Source of the DNA: Stomoxys calcitrans
Taxonomy: Eukaryota > Arthropoda > Insecta > Diptera > Muscidae
Reading direction: 5' to 3'
Length of the DNA: 64,000 nt
Assembly (NCBI RefSeq): GCF_963082655.1
Contig: NC_081552.1
Span: forward strand, 191,406,075-191,470,074
Below the pieces are notes generated by a model, which saw nothing but the letters and a program-made list of their open reading frames with translations, was not told the origin of the DNA and searched no databases. Positions 10,001 to 20,310 of this stretch are shown here, piece by piece. Made by a program: the position numbers and the translations under genes. Each line of letters opens with the position of its first letter. The stretch's first letter is position 1.

Positions 10001-11445
10001 AGTGGCACCTGTCTCCTTGGGAGGAGAGAATGTTCCATTTACAGAAAGCGCAAAATACCTGGGTGCTTTGCTGGACAGGACATTTTATTTTTAATTCCAA
10101 CATTTTGGAAAGGGCAAGAGAGGAAACTCTTGCCCAATACACCTGCAAGAGAGCCATTGACAAAAGTTGGGGGCTTAGACCGCATGTCATGCATTGGGTA
10201 TATTCTGCAGTTTTCAGACCTATAATGCTATATGGTGTTGTGGTCTGGTGGACGGCGCTTCAAAGGTCACCTACTGCTCAATACTTAACCGGATCCCAAG
10301 GATGGCTTTTTTATGCATCACAGCTTCACTGAGGACGACACCATCTGATGATGCACTGAATTTAATGCTACATCTAATGCCTTTGGATATGGTGGCTAGA
10401 CAAATTGCAGCGACCATTGCCGTGAGGTTAAGGGAGCTTTCTCATTGGTCATGTGGCGGCTACGGACACTGCATTATCCCGATGTTCCAGACAGTGTGTA
10501 TTACACCCTAGCTGAGGCGCTTTTTGATAAGAAGTACTGTACCACTATTCCTGATAGAAGCGATTGGAACTACGATATCCCTGGTAACAGAAGTTACATA
10601 GACTTCTATACGTTTGATTCCAAGCTAAACGATCAGTTGAGCTTTGGGGTGTACTATGAAGGACCATAACTGTTCATATCGAAAAGGTTTCTCGACCACT
10701 GCAGTGTGTATGCAGCGATGCTCCTTGCAATTAAGGAAGTGGTGGAATGGCTAAGATATAATGTCATTGCGGCGATTGCCATAAATATCTGCTCAGGCAG
10801 CCAGGCAGCAATTAATTCCCTGGGGACTGTATTTCTGAATTCAAAAACCGCACTCGACTGTCGCAGGTCTCTCAACGGGATGGCTGAACACTTCAAAATT
10901 CACCTGTTCTGGGTGCCGGGCCACAGAGATATCCCAGGGAATTATAAAGCGGACGAGCTTGCGAGACTAGGAACTTTCCTATACATTTCAGGGTTACTGG
11001 AATCTGTGGGTATGCCTCTAGCGGCATGTAAGCTAAGTCTGCAGGACCAGGCCCGAAGGGTAACGAATGATAGATGGTCACAAAAAGGGGGCTGTGGGCA
11101 TTCCAAAACTATGTGGCCTAATCTAGACTTGAAGAGGTCTACCGCTTTGCTGTCGCTGGCTAGAACAAACGTCTCAGTTATTGTTTTCGTCATGATAGGT
11201 CCCTGTCTAATCGAAAAACATGCTGACAGACTGAAGGTTGGCAGCAACGACTTTGGCAGTAGCTGTGAGAACATCGAAGAAGAAAGGACTGCACTGGCAG
11301 TCAGAAGGAGTTACACTTTAGATTCTCATTTCTTTGAGAACGTGTCTGATTTAGCGGATGTGAGCATTTGTAAGTTGTTAGGCTTTTTATAGCAATCTGG
11401 ATGGTTCAACGGTAGGAGCCAGGAGGCATCTTCGTTCCTCTATTC
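10001..11445 (+). pseudogene. L1 copy A connection region and RNase H pseudogene
   Basis: The region 10001-10510 continues the reverse transcriptase thumb (VMHWVYSAVFRPIMLYGVVV). RNase H starts near 10610 and reads TFDSKLND, where sister copies read DGSKLDD. It continues with MLLAIKEVVEWL and ICSGSQAAINSL in place of FSDSQAAIKSL, then LFWVPGHRDIPGNYKADELA. The first catalytic Asp-Gly and the third catalytic Asp are altered and the Glu of the QAEILAI block is lost, so this RNase H is dead as well as frameshifted. A remnant of the C-terminal Cys/His region follows at 11260-11390. Confidence 0.75.
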
Positions 11446-11511
11446 CTATGGTATGACGAAATCGCCTAATTGAGCCTGATGGCAGACTGCCATTTTAAAC
11501 TAAACCTAACC

Positions 11512-11826
11512 ATAGCGAGGCTATTACTGAAAGGAAGAAAGAAGGAGGTCAGTATAGCTATTGGTATCATGACGGGGCACATAGTAATGTATGTAAAATC
11601 GGTGCGGCAAGTGATAGCATGTATAAGGCATGAGGGAAGATGATGAGACATTGCAGCATTTCCTTTGTCATTACCGAGCTTTCACGTCTAAGAGATATCG
11701 GCACTTTGGTGGAGACACAATACCAGACATGAACCAACTTAGGGGAGTGGTATTGAAAACAATTAAGGATTTTGTAAGTAGCAAGGAAATCCTTATGTAC
11801 AATTTTCTTTTTAGAGGTTACTTTAT
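11512..11826 (+). mobile_element. LINE L2, 3' tail fragment
   Basis: It matches the L2 end at 44340-44660 almost base for base: GAAGGAGGTCAGTAT, then a Cys/His segment ending in a GGAGACACAATACCAGACATG phrase split over 11709-11730, then the stretch before GAGGTTAC. The coding frame is broken. An F4 Helitron interrupts it at about 11827, within the run of T that follows GAGGTTAC. Confidence 0.7.
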
Positions 11827-12962
11827 AGTTTTCATACCCACCACCGAAGGATGGGGGTATATTCATTTGTCATTCCGTTTGCAACACATCGAAATATCCA
11901 TTTCCGACCCTATAAAGTATATATATTCTTGATCAGCGTAAAAATCTAAGACGATCTAGACATGTCCGTCCGTCTGTCTATTGAAATCACGCTACAGTCT
12001 TTAAAAATAGAGATATTGAGCTGAAATTTTGTACAGATTCTTTTTTTGTCCATAGGCAGGTTAAGTTCGAAGATGGGCTATATCGGACTATATCTTGATA
12101 TAGCCCCCATATAGACCGATCCTCCGGTTTAGGGTCTAAGGCCCATAAAAGCCACATTTATTATCCGATTTCGCTGAAATTCGGGACAGTGAGTTGTGTT
12201 AGGCCCTTTGACATATTTCTTCAATTTGGTCCAGATCGGTTCAGATTTAGATATAGCTGCCATATAGACCGATTTCTTGATTTATGGTTTTGGGCCCATA
12301 AAATGTTCATTTATTGTCCGATGTCGCCGAAGTTTGGAAGAGTGAGTTAAGTTAAGCCCCTTGACTTACTTCTGCAATATCGCACAGATCGGTCCAGATT
12401 TGGATATAGCTGCCATATAGACCGATATCTAGGTTTTAGGTTTTGGGGCCATAAAAGACGCATTTATTGTCCGATGTCGCTGAAATTTGAGACAGTGAGT
12501 TTGGTTAGACTCTTCGACGTCCTTCTTAAATTTTGCCCAGATCGGTCCAGATTTGCATATAGCTGCCATATAGACCGATCTCTCGATTTAAGGTTTAGGG
12601 CCCATAAAAGAGGCATTTATTGTCCGATTTCGCCGAAATTTGGGACAGTGCTTTATGTTAGGCTTTTCGACATGTTTATGCAACTTGGTCCAAATCGGTC
12701 CAGATTTGGATATAGCTGCCATGTAGACCGATATCTCGATTTAAAGTCTTGGCCCCATAAAAGGCGCATTTATAATCTGATTTCACTGAAATTATACACA
12801 GCGACTTATGTTCGACTTTTCGACATCCGTGTCGTATTTAGTTCAGATCGGTATGAGGTATATGAGTATAAGGTATGAAATTTTCACCGAATTTTGATGA
12901 AAGGTGGTTTACATATATACCCGAGGTGGTGGGTATCCAAAGTTCGGGCCGATTGCTGGCTT
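11827..12962 (+). mobile_element. DINE-1-like Helitron, subfamily F4
   Basis: The 5' end ATACCCACCACCGAAGGAT leads into the common head: ATTCCGTTTGCAACACATCG, CCCTATAAAGTATATATATT, and a GTCCGTCCGTCTGTC run. Five core units follow, each with a GATATAGCTGCCATATAGACC-type phrase, spaced about 155 bases (12101, 12253, 12410, 12562, 12714). It closes with GGTGGTGGGTATCCAAAG and a TTCGGGCC half-hairpin near 12943. It encodes nothing; the 134-codon frame at 12474 is produced by the repeat. It lies in the L2 tail. Confidence 0.65.
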
Positions 12963-14555
12963 AAGAAAAGCAGGGAATCCATGATGAAATGTTAGATCTG
13001 GTCTAGCTATAGATTCCTTAGGGTTGACATATATCTATCTCCACCCGCCAAGGATCGAAAAATTACATTAATGTGAGTTCTGAAGTCTTATTTTTAATAC
13101 CAGAAATTTTACAACTACTTACTCTGTGTTAATGACTCTTTCATAATGACTATTCCCTTTAATTTGTTCTGGCATGAGATAAAAATTAGCTTACATAACC
13201 ATTCTGTTAATCATAGTAGATATGTCTATATTACCATAAGTTGTGTAAGTGAAGATATTTCAACTAATGCTCCTCCTAGTCTAATTTGTTTCAATACCTA
13301 GTTGAGCATGTGAATTGTTCCATAATAGCTTAAAATGTCAATATTTAAATATTGCATGCAACAAAGCCACATGCATGCTTTTGGTAAACCTTCTGTTGAC
13401 GTATATGGATCGACCAAAGGGAGTGGCCCTCTGGGATCCCTCAGTGTTGCTAATGTTTGGCCATCTTCCTATGGAGCAGACCATACATAAACGACGATTT
13501 ACTCGTATATGCCTCCTCTGCCCCATGCATGGGCACATGTGATAGTGTGTGTCCAAGGAGTAGTGTGGAGCATCGACATCGACATTTGTTTCGTGTTTAA
13601 TGTGAATCCATAAAAGTGGGTTACTGGCGCTTGTTTTGGTTATAAGATCGTGTCTCTAGATCAGTATCACAAATAGGAAAGACAAACAGACAATTTTGTT
13701 GTGTTTTGTTAGTTTTTTTTTTGGCGTTTTCGCTTTTGTTGCCCCCAAAAAAACAATCTATGGCTCATGGGAGAGATGTATGTGGATGTGTGTGTGTTCC
13801 AACGCCTGAGCCAGCAGGCTTCACTTCATTCACATCACTGGGATTGCTTGAACTTATGTGGAATTGCCGCAGGGAAGGCAGAGATGAATTTCAAATATAA
13901 CGAATCGAGTGCGGCTTGTTAAAATTTTGGCAAAGGGTGAAACCATAACAAATATCTATCTCTAACAATTTTCATTTTGTGTAAAATTTGACAATTAAAA
14001 AGGGAGAGTTGTTAGAGTTAAGCAGGCAAAGCAACTAAACAAGCAGACTGGCAGCCTTAAACTAAGGCAAACTGCCTGCAAAACAAACATTTTCCCAAGG
14101 CTTTAAATATCACAGCCCATGGATCAAGTCAACTGCTGTGAGATGTTATAGAACAGTGTTAAGGGGAGAGGGGACCGCTGTGTGTGCTTGTGTGTGTGTT
14201 TTTTGGCTAGGGGGCTCCACATAAGGAAACTATTTTATGGTGGTTGGCGATTGTGATACCTTTAATGAAATGCATTTCATGCATTCATGACATACATCCC
14301 AGGAAAGCCATCACGTATTTATATATGGGGCATTCCACCATCGCAACGGTAGACATTGTTTACCTATGGCCATCTGTTGTGATGAACAATTTATGTTGAC
14401 TGACCCAATGCTAGGGTATGGGACATTATCTACACTGTACAAGCCGTTTGATGGTTTCAGGTTAGATTGGAGGGCGCGCGACTAGCAACCTCGGTTACTA
14501 GCCGCTTCACTCGTGTGTTCTACCTGCAAAAAAGTAGAAGATGGAGAAAGAATAG
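12963..14555. other. Non-repetitive stretch, no gene seen
   Basis: AT-rich DNA with short runs of T and GT repeats (near 13706, 13785 and 14178). No open frame of convincing character, no LINE or Helitron phrase, and no RNA gene was recognised. It may be original single-copy flanking sequence. Confidence 0.5.
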
Positions 14556-16040
14556 ATAAACACTTAGTATACCCTACACCATTACTGTAGTACAGGGTAT
14601 TATAACTTAGTGCATTTGTTTGTAACACCCAAAAGGAAGAGAGATAAATCCATTGACAAGTATACCGATCGACTCAGAATAACTTGCTGATTCGATATAG
14701 CTTTATCCGTTTTTCTGTCTGTCCGCCTGTTTGTCCGTCCGTCTGTCCATGTTAATTTGTGTACAAGGTACAGGCCGCAGTTTTCATCCGATCGTCTTCA
14801 AATTTGGTAAAGGCACGTTTTTCGGCCTGTAGACGAGGCCTATTGAAATTGGAAAAAATCGTTTCAGATCTGGATATAGCTCCCATATATATGTTCGTTC
14901 GATTTGCAGTAATAATGCAATAGAATGTTAATTTGTCAACCAATTCTCTTGAAATTTGGCAGGAAAGATTTTCTCTTGACTCTCGACATTACTGGTGAAT
15001 TTCATAGAAATCGGTTCAGATTTAGATATAGCTGTCATATCTATTGGGTTGCCCAAAAAGTAATTGCGGATTTTTTATATAGTCGGCGTTGACAAATTTT
15101 TTCACAGCTTGTGACTCTGTAATTGCAATGTTTCTTCTGTCAGTTATCAGCTGTTACTTTTAGCTTGCTTTAGAAAAAAAGTGTGAAAAAGTACATTTGA
15201 TTAAAGTTCATTCTAAGTTTTATTAAAAATGCATTTACTTTCTTTTAAAAAATCCGCAATTACTTTTTGGGCAACCCTATATATATATCGCCTGATTTTC
15301 AATCCTAGAGCCACTGCAAGCTCATTTATTGACCCATCTTGGCAAAATATTGCACAATGCTTTCCTTGACGACTACCACAATATACATAGAGTTTGGTCA
15401 AAATCGGTTCAGATTTAGATATAGCTCCCATATATATGTTCGTCCGATTTGCAGTAATATTGCAATAAAATGATCTTTTGTTAACTGATTTTCTCGAAAT
15501 TTGGCAGGAGGAATTTTCTCTTGACTCTCAATATTACTGGTGAATTTAATGGAAATCGGGTCAGATTTAGATATAGCTCTCATATATATATCGCCCGATT
15601 TTCACTCCTATAGCCACTGCAACCTCATTTATTGACCCATCTTGTCAAAATTTTGCAAAACGCTTTCCTCGACGACTGCCACAGTATCTGGGGAGTTTGC
15701 TCGAAATCGGATTAGATTTAGGTATAGCTCTCATATATATGTTCGTCCGATTTTGAGAAATATTGCAATAGAGTGCTCATTTGTTAACCGATTCTCTCGA
15801 AGTTCAGCAGGCAGGATTTTCTTACGACTCTAGATATTACTTATGAGTTTCAAAGAAATCGGTTCAGATTTCGATAAAGCTGCCATTTATTTTATTATTT
15901 TATTGACCATTCTCTCCAAAACGCTTTTCTCGACGACTACCACAATATCTGAGAACTTCTCTAGAAATCGGTTCAGATTCAGATACAGCTCCCGTATATA
16001 TGTTCGTCAGATTTTGGGTAATTTGCAATAATATTGTCAT
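14556..16040 (+). mobile_element. DINE-1-like Helitron, subfamily F3, interrupted by a MITE
   Basis: The 5' end contains the hairpin TATACCCTACACCA ... TACAGGGTATTATA (14569-14603), then TTTGTAACACCCAAAAGGA and a GTCCGCCTGTTTGTCCGTCC run. The core repeats alternate two sub-blocks: ATATAGCTCCCATATATATG before a GTTCG(T/C)CCGATTTGCAG segment, and a CATATATATATCGCC segment. The mariner-type MITE at 15044-15277 splits one unit. The 3' hairpin end is missing here but complete in the reversed copy at 40655-42277. Confidence 0.65.
15044..15277. mobile_element. Mariner-type MITE, copy 1
   Basis: It has terminal inverted repeats of about 31 bases, TTGGGTTGCCCAAAAAGTAA at the left and its near-complement at the right (15250-15277), and is flanked by TA. 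The interior of about 170 bases has no reading frame. The inverted repeat is of the kind found on insect mariner elements (TTGCCCAAAAAGTAATTGCGG type), which insert at TA. It sits inside an F3 Helitron core unit. A truncated sister is at 18015-18197. Confidence 0.8.
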
Positions 16041-16082
16041 TTGTCAACCGTAGTTACTACAAATTGAACATGGTTGGATTAG

Positions 16083-17772
16083 GTTAGGTATAAGTGGCAC
16101 TCTGCCATCAGACTCACTTAGACGTTTTCGTCTCTTATGGTACCACAGGAACAGAAAAAGGAAGATGCTTTCTAGTTCCTACTGTTGACCCATCCAGTTC
16201 GCTTTAAAAAGCCCAACTAGTGAATGTTCACATCCTCTGAATCAGACAGGTTCTCAAAGAAATGAGAACTTAAAGTGGAACTCCTTCTGACTGCTAGTGC
16301 GGGATACAAACACACACAGTAGGTGTTCTATAGTATCTTCTTCTTCGAAGTCCTCACAGCTTCTGCAAAAGTCGTTGCTGCCAACCTTCAGTCTGTCAGC
16401 ATGTTTTCCGATTAGACAGTGACCTGCCAATATTTGAGACGTTTGTTGTAGCCAGTGACAGCGAAGCGGTAGACCTCTTCAAGTCTAGATTAGGCCTCAT
16501 AGATTTGGAATGCTCACAGCCACCTCTTTGTGACCATCTATCATTCGTTGTCCATCGGTCTGGTCCTGAAAACTTTGCTTAGATGTCGCTTGAGGCATAC
16601 CCACAGATTCCAGTTTTCCTGGAATGTGTAGGGTACTTCCTAGTCTTGCAAGCTCATCCGCTTTACATTTCCCTGGGATATGTGTGTGGCCCGGCACCCA
16701 GAACAGGTGAATTTTGAAGTATACAGTCATCTCGTTGAGAGATCTGCGACAGTCGGGGGCGATTTTTGAATTCAGAAATACGGTCTCCAGGGATTTAATT
16801 ACTGCCTGGCTGTCTGAGAAGATATTTATGCCAATCGTCGTAATGACATAATTCTTAGTCATTTCTCTACTTCCTTAATTGCAAAGATCTCCGCCTGAAA
16901 CACACTGCAATGGTCGGGTAACCTTTTCAATACGACAAGGTCTAGTCCTTATGAGTACACCCCAAAGCCCACTTGGTCGTCTAGTTTGGAACCATCCGTA
17001 TAGAAAGGTTTTTTAATTTCTATTACCAGGGATATCGTAGTTCCAATCGCTTCTATCAGGAATAGTGGTACGGTACATTTTATCAAAAAGCGGCTCAGGT
17101 AGGGTGTAATCTACCCTGCCTGGAACATCGGATATTGTATTAAGGATAACACAGTGTCCCTAGCCACCACATGATCAATGAGAAAGCTCCCTTAACCCCA
17201 CGGCAATGCTCGCTGCAATTTATCTATCCACAATGTCCAGAGGCATAAGATGTAGCATTAAATTCAGGGCTTCAGATGGTGTGGTCCTCAGTGCGGCTGT
17301 TATGCACAAATAAGCCATCCTTTGGATCCGGTTGAGTATTGAACAGTAGGCGGACTTTTGACGCGCCGTCCACCAGACGACAACACCATATAGCATTAAA
17401 GGTGTGACAACTGCAGTATATACCCAATGCATGACACACGGTCTAAACCCCCAACTCTTGCCAATGGCTCTCTTGCAGGTGTATAGGGCAAGAGTTGCCT
17501 TTCTTGCCCTTTCCAAAATGTTGGATTTTAAGTTCAATTTCCTGTCCAGCGAAATACCCACGAGACAAGGAGACATGTGCCATTGTAAGCAATTGTATCT
17601 CCTGCTGAAAAAAACTACTTCTGTCTTGAGCGGATTTACTCCTAGAACACTTTCAGTATCCCATCTCGCTGTAGCACGTAGAGCTTCCTGAAGTGTATCT
17701 CATAGAGTGCTGGGAAATTTTCCCGTCATCAGCATACGAGACAACTTTTACACCTTTCCCTTCCTGAGACAA
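16083..17772 (-). pseudogene. L1 copy B, 3' part: RT active site, connection, RNase H, 3' end
   Basis: The minus-strand order from the right is LVSYADD-type text (about 17745-17725), the connection region (17576-17220, with CVMHWVYTAVVTPLMLYGVV), then RNase H. The RNase H reads INIFSDSQAVIKSL and LFWVPGHTHIPGKCKADELA at about 16835-16650. The 3' end is at 16083 (the AACCTAACC-type tail read as GGTTAGG). The frame has several shifts. The break at 17772 is where an inverted copy and a MITE follow. Confidence 0.7.
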
Positions 17773-18014
17773 TAATAATTTTTTTCAGCAGGAGATGCAA
17801 TTGCTTACAATGCCACATGTCTCCTTGTCTCGTGGGTATTTCGCTGGACAGGAAATTGAACTTAAAATCCAACATTTTGGAAAGGGCAAGAAAGGCAACT
17901 TTTTCCCTATACACCTGCAAGAGAGCCATTGGTAAGAGTTGGGGGTTTAGACCGTGTGTCATGCATTGGGTATATACTGCAGTTGCCACACCTTTAATGC
18001 TATATGGTGTTGTC
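17379..18014. repeat. 236-bp inverted repeat (fold-back) inside L1 copy B
   Basis: The arms are 17379-17614 and 17779-18014, equal in length and near identical by eye, separated by 164 bases. Both arms carry the L1 connection region around MLYGVVV and FNFLSSEIPTRQ, on opposite strands. Both also share non-L1 sequence (a GCAATTG ... CTCCTGCTG stretch), so the duplication followed a private change. The outer edge of the right arm abuts the truncated MITE. Confidence 0.85.
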
Positions 18015-18197
18015 ATTTGTCAACGCAGCTAGTGACTCTGTAATTGCATTCTTTCTTCTGTCAGTTATCAGCTGTTACCTTCAGCTTGCTTTAGAAAAAA
18101 GTGTGAAAAAAGTATATTTGATTAAAGTTCATTCTAAGTTTTATTAAAAATGCATTTACTTTCTTTTAAATCCGCAATTACTTTTTGGGCAACCCAA
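18015..18197. mobile_element. Mariner-type MITE, copy 2, left end missing
   Basis: The sequence matches 15090-15277, including GTGACTCTGTAATTGCA, ATTAAAGTTCATTCTAAG and the right terminal repeat ending GGGCAACCCAA, then TA. The left terminal repeat and about 45 bases are gone, replaced by the right arm of the fold-back. It splits L1 copy B, whose host sequence resumes at about 18198 with TATTGTTAATGG. Confidence 0.75.
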
Positions 18198-18723
18198 TAT
18201 ATTGTTAATGGTCAAATTCCAAAGTAGAGGAGGCAGTACACCACCTTGAGGTGTTCCTCTGCTGACCCATCTTTTTAGGTCCACAGATCCCAAGTCTGCC
18301 GTAATGCATCATTTAGTAAGTTAGAAAGAAAACTTTCTTAAGGCTACGATGATGCCTAGAAACTCCTTCATAATTGACGTCGGTTTTATTTTATTGAAAG
18401 CAATAGGTCCTGAAGGACTGTTTTATTGGTTTTGTCTTTACTATATGCATGCTGCTGCCGCGACAGGCGATCTCCAGGTATCTTTGCCCTAAGATATGTT
18501 TCTATCAACCTCTTAAGAGTCTTCAGCATAAAGGATGACAGACTAAAGGACAAAAATCTGTCGCCTTCGTGTGGTAGGGTTTTCCTGCTTTCGGAATGAA
18601 AATGTGTAAGGTAGTTCCTAGTCTCGCAAACTCGTCCGCTTTACTGTGGCCCGGCACCCAAAGCAGGTGAATTTTGAACTGTTCGGCCATCTCGTTGAGA
18701 GATCTGCGATTAAACATATTCGT
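18198..18723 (-). pseudogene. L1 copy B, RT fingers/palm and misplaced RNase H piece
   Basis: On the minus strand 18600-18205 encodes the RT from the LSSFMLKTLKRLIET block through PTSIMKEFLG to the GTPQGG region (written here as a frame-broken CTTGAGGTGTTCCTCTG on the plus strand). At about 18601 it jumps to an RNase H piece reading LLWVPGHSKADEFARLGTTL, which belongs at the other end of the element. This is a deletion or rearrangement junction. Confidence 0.65.
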
Positions 18724-18774
18724 TCCAAATTTGATGCGGATTGTTTGATAACCCATCTGAAAACATCTGACGAG

Positions 18775-18893
18775 GTCCATACAACTTGGTTCAGAATTAG
18801 ATATAGCTCCCACATTGTTCTTATAGGGTAGGTGTAGGGTATTGTACATTCGGCGCCGCCCGACTTTTGCCCTTCCTTACTGGTTTTCTTTCT
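18775..18893 (+). mobile_element. F3 Helitron 3' end
   Basis: The last core unit phrase ATATAGCTCCCACATT is followed by GGGTAGGTGTAGGGTATT, the hairpin region CGGCGCCGCCCGACTTT, and the end CCCTTCCTTACTGGTTTT. It matches 44767-44900 and, in reverse, 40655-40740. The rest of the element is absent. Confidence 0.6.
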
Positions 18894-18978
18894 TATTCAC
18901 TGTTGAGAGTATGATCCATCCAGCCAATTCTGGCCTCTACAGAACTCATGAATTACAAGAGGCTAAGAGCCTGTAGGG

Positions 18979-19291
18979 AGGCCACCGTAGCGCAAAGGTT
19001 AGCATGTCGGCCTATGACGCTGATCGCTTGGGTTCGAATCCTGGCAGGAACATAAAAAAATATGTCCATCAGTGGTTTTCCCCTCCTAATGCTGGCAACA
19101 TTTGTGAGGTACTATGCCATGTAGAACTTCTCTCCAAAAAGGTGTCGCTCTGCGGCACGCCGTTCGGACTCGGCTATAAAAAGGATGTCCCTTATCATTA
19201 AGCCTAAAATTGAAACGGACAGCACTCATTGATTTGTGAGAAGTTTGCCCCAGTTCCTTAATGGAATGTTCATGGGCAAATTTGCATTTGC
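18979..19291 (+). mobile_element. tRNA-derived SINE copy 3, near full length, with target duplication
   Basis: This is the best-preserved copy, 313 bases. Its head is GGCCACCGTAGCGCAAAGG, with a perfect B box GGTTCGAATCC at 19031-19041 and the tail GGCAAATTTGCATTTGC. It is flanked by AAGAGCCTGTAGGG (18965-18978) and AAGAGTCTGTAGGG (19292-19305), a 14-base target duplication with one mismatch. The A and B boxes would form an internal RNA polymerase III promoter. Confidence 0.88.
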
Positions 19292-19421
19292 AAGAGTCTG
19301 TAGGGTATCCAGGCTCAAAAAGAGGTTTTCGTCCATTATCCTGTGTCTTCTACACGCAATTTTCAGGCAGTAACACAACAGATATTCGGCCGTCTCTAAC
19401 TCTTCCTTGACATCGCACATC

Positions 19422-19785
19422 CTCAAGCGGGTCTAGACAACATTCATGCAGACACGGTAGCAGATGCGTTGAATAGTTAACTACCGGGTGAATGTGGTCC
19501 TTGGAGAACGACCTCTTCCCATTGCCCCTGACGAAATTGACCTCCCGCGGCATACCAGAGTAGTGCTGGCTCAATTACGTTTCGGCAAATGCAGCCGCAT
19601 CAACTCCTACAAAGCAAGGATTGATGGCGACGTGCAGTACATGATACAAGCTACCAGTTTAATTGCCCAGCTAGACCCACGCTAAGACCGAACGCATCTC
19701 GTCTTAATCGCAGAGTTCCTGGTTCTGGATACTCAACAGAATCAAGCAGGCGAAAGATGGAACACAGCACGCTGCTACAACAACA
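19422..19785 (+). mobile_element. Jockey-type LINE 3' fragment with 12-bp target duplication
   Basis: The frame reads LPRHTRVVLAQLRFGKCSRI then NSYKARIDGDVQ, the conserved end of jockey-clade reverse transcriptases. It continues with AEFLVLDTQQNQAGERWNTA and a CTACAACAACAAC tail. The Cys-rich segment between is garbled. It is flanked by perfect 12-base duplications ACATCGCACATC at 19410-19421 and 19786-19797. A heavily 5'-truncated insertion. Confidence 0.85.
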
Positions 19786-19836
19786 ACATCGCACATCTTG
19801 CAAAGGCCTTCAGTATGCCTACCACCCAGAGGAAAT

Positions 19837-20310
19837 TTGATACCAAACGTGCTCATTGCAGTACCATGCGGTATTGATAGTAAAGCAAAACTGTATGGTA
19901 CAAAAAATATACCGAATGGTATGGATGAAACATAAAATGATGAGTACCATTTGGTACTATCCTTATTAGCGAACTGGTATTTGGTTTAATACCAATCTGT
20001 TATAGGTTTAGCACCAGATCGTTATTGGTTTTAGTACCAAACTGTTATTGTTTGTACCACCTCCTATTGAACCAAAAAAAACCTTTGAAAATAATTTTAG
20101 TTCTACTTTTTTCGATTGGTCAATATTTTAAGTACTAAGCTTAGCAACACTTCTGGCGCGATGACAAGGATACAAATGTAATGCCGTCAATTCTTACTCC
20201 CCCTTTGGCTGGTATTGAATTAATACCAAATGGTACTAAAAATCTTTGCCAATGACGCGAACAAAATAATACCAGGCGGTATTGGCAAAGTACCGTCATT
20301 ATTCTATCAG
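19837..20310. repeat. Segment rich in TGGTAC / AATACCA motifs
   Basis: Within about 470 bases, short motifs such as GGTATT, AATACCA, TGGTAC and GTACCA recur on both strands roughly every 25-30 bases (for example near 19888, 19947, 19977, 20030, 20221 and 20268). They often sit as imperfect palindromes such as GGTATTGAATTAATACC (20213-20229). No frame or known transposon end was recognised. Confidence 0.45.

Larger units (their letters stand above)
8500..11508 (+). mobile_element. LOA-type LINE L1, copy A (RT to 3' end), decayed
   Basis: Downstream of the gag remnant the copy lacks the endonuclease and resumes in the pre-RT linker (8555 on). It then runs through the reverse transcriptase, the connection region, RNase H and a zinc-knuckle remnant, to a 3' end that reads CAGACTGCC and CTAAACCTAACCA. 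A SINE is inserted at 9697-10000. Sister copies are B (16083-18723, minus), C (25376-28205, plus) and D (45745-48640, minus); aligning them by eye gives the gene order. Confidence 0.75.
18896..19836 (-). mobile_element. LINE L4, C-terminal tail, hosting two later insertions
   Basis: Removing the SINE (18979-19291) and the jockey piece (19422-19785), the minus strand joins into one reading with CDVKEELETAEYLLCYCLKI, then RRHRIMDENLFLSLDTLQTL and a stop. This is a Cys/His segment of the kind that closes RNase H-bearing LINE polyproteins; the expected His is Tyr here. The 3' flank runs to about 18900. The left part is cut off near 19836. I do not see the rest of L4 in the window. Confidence 0.55.
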
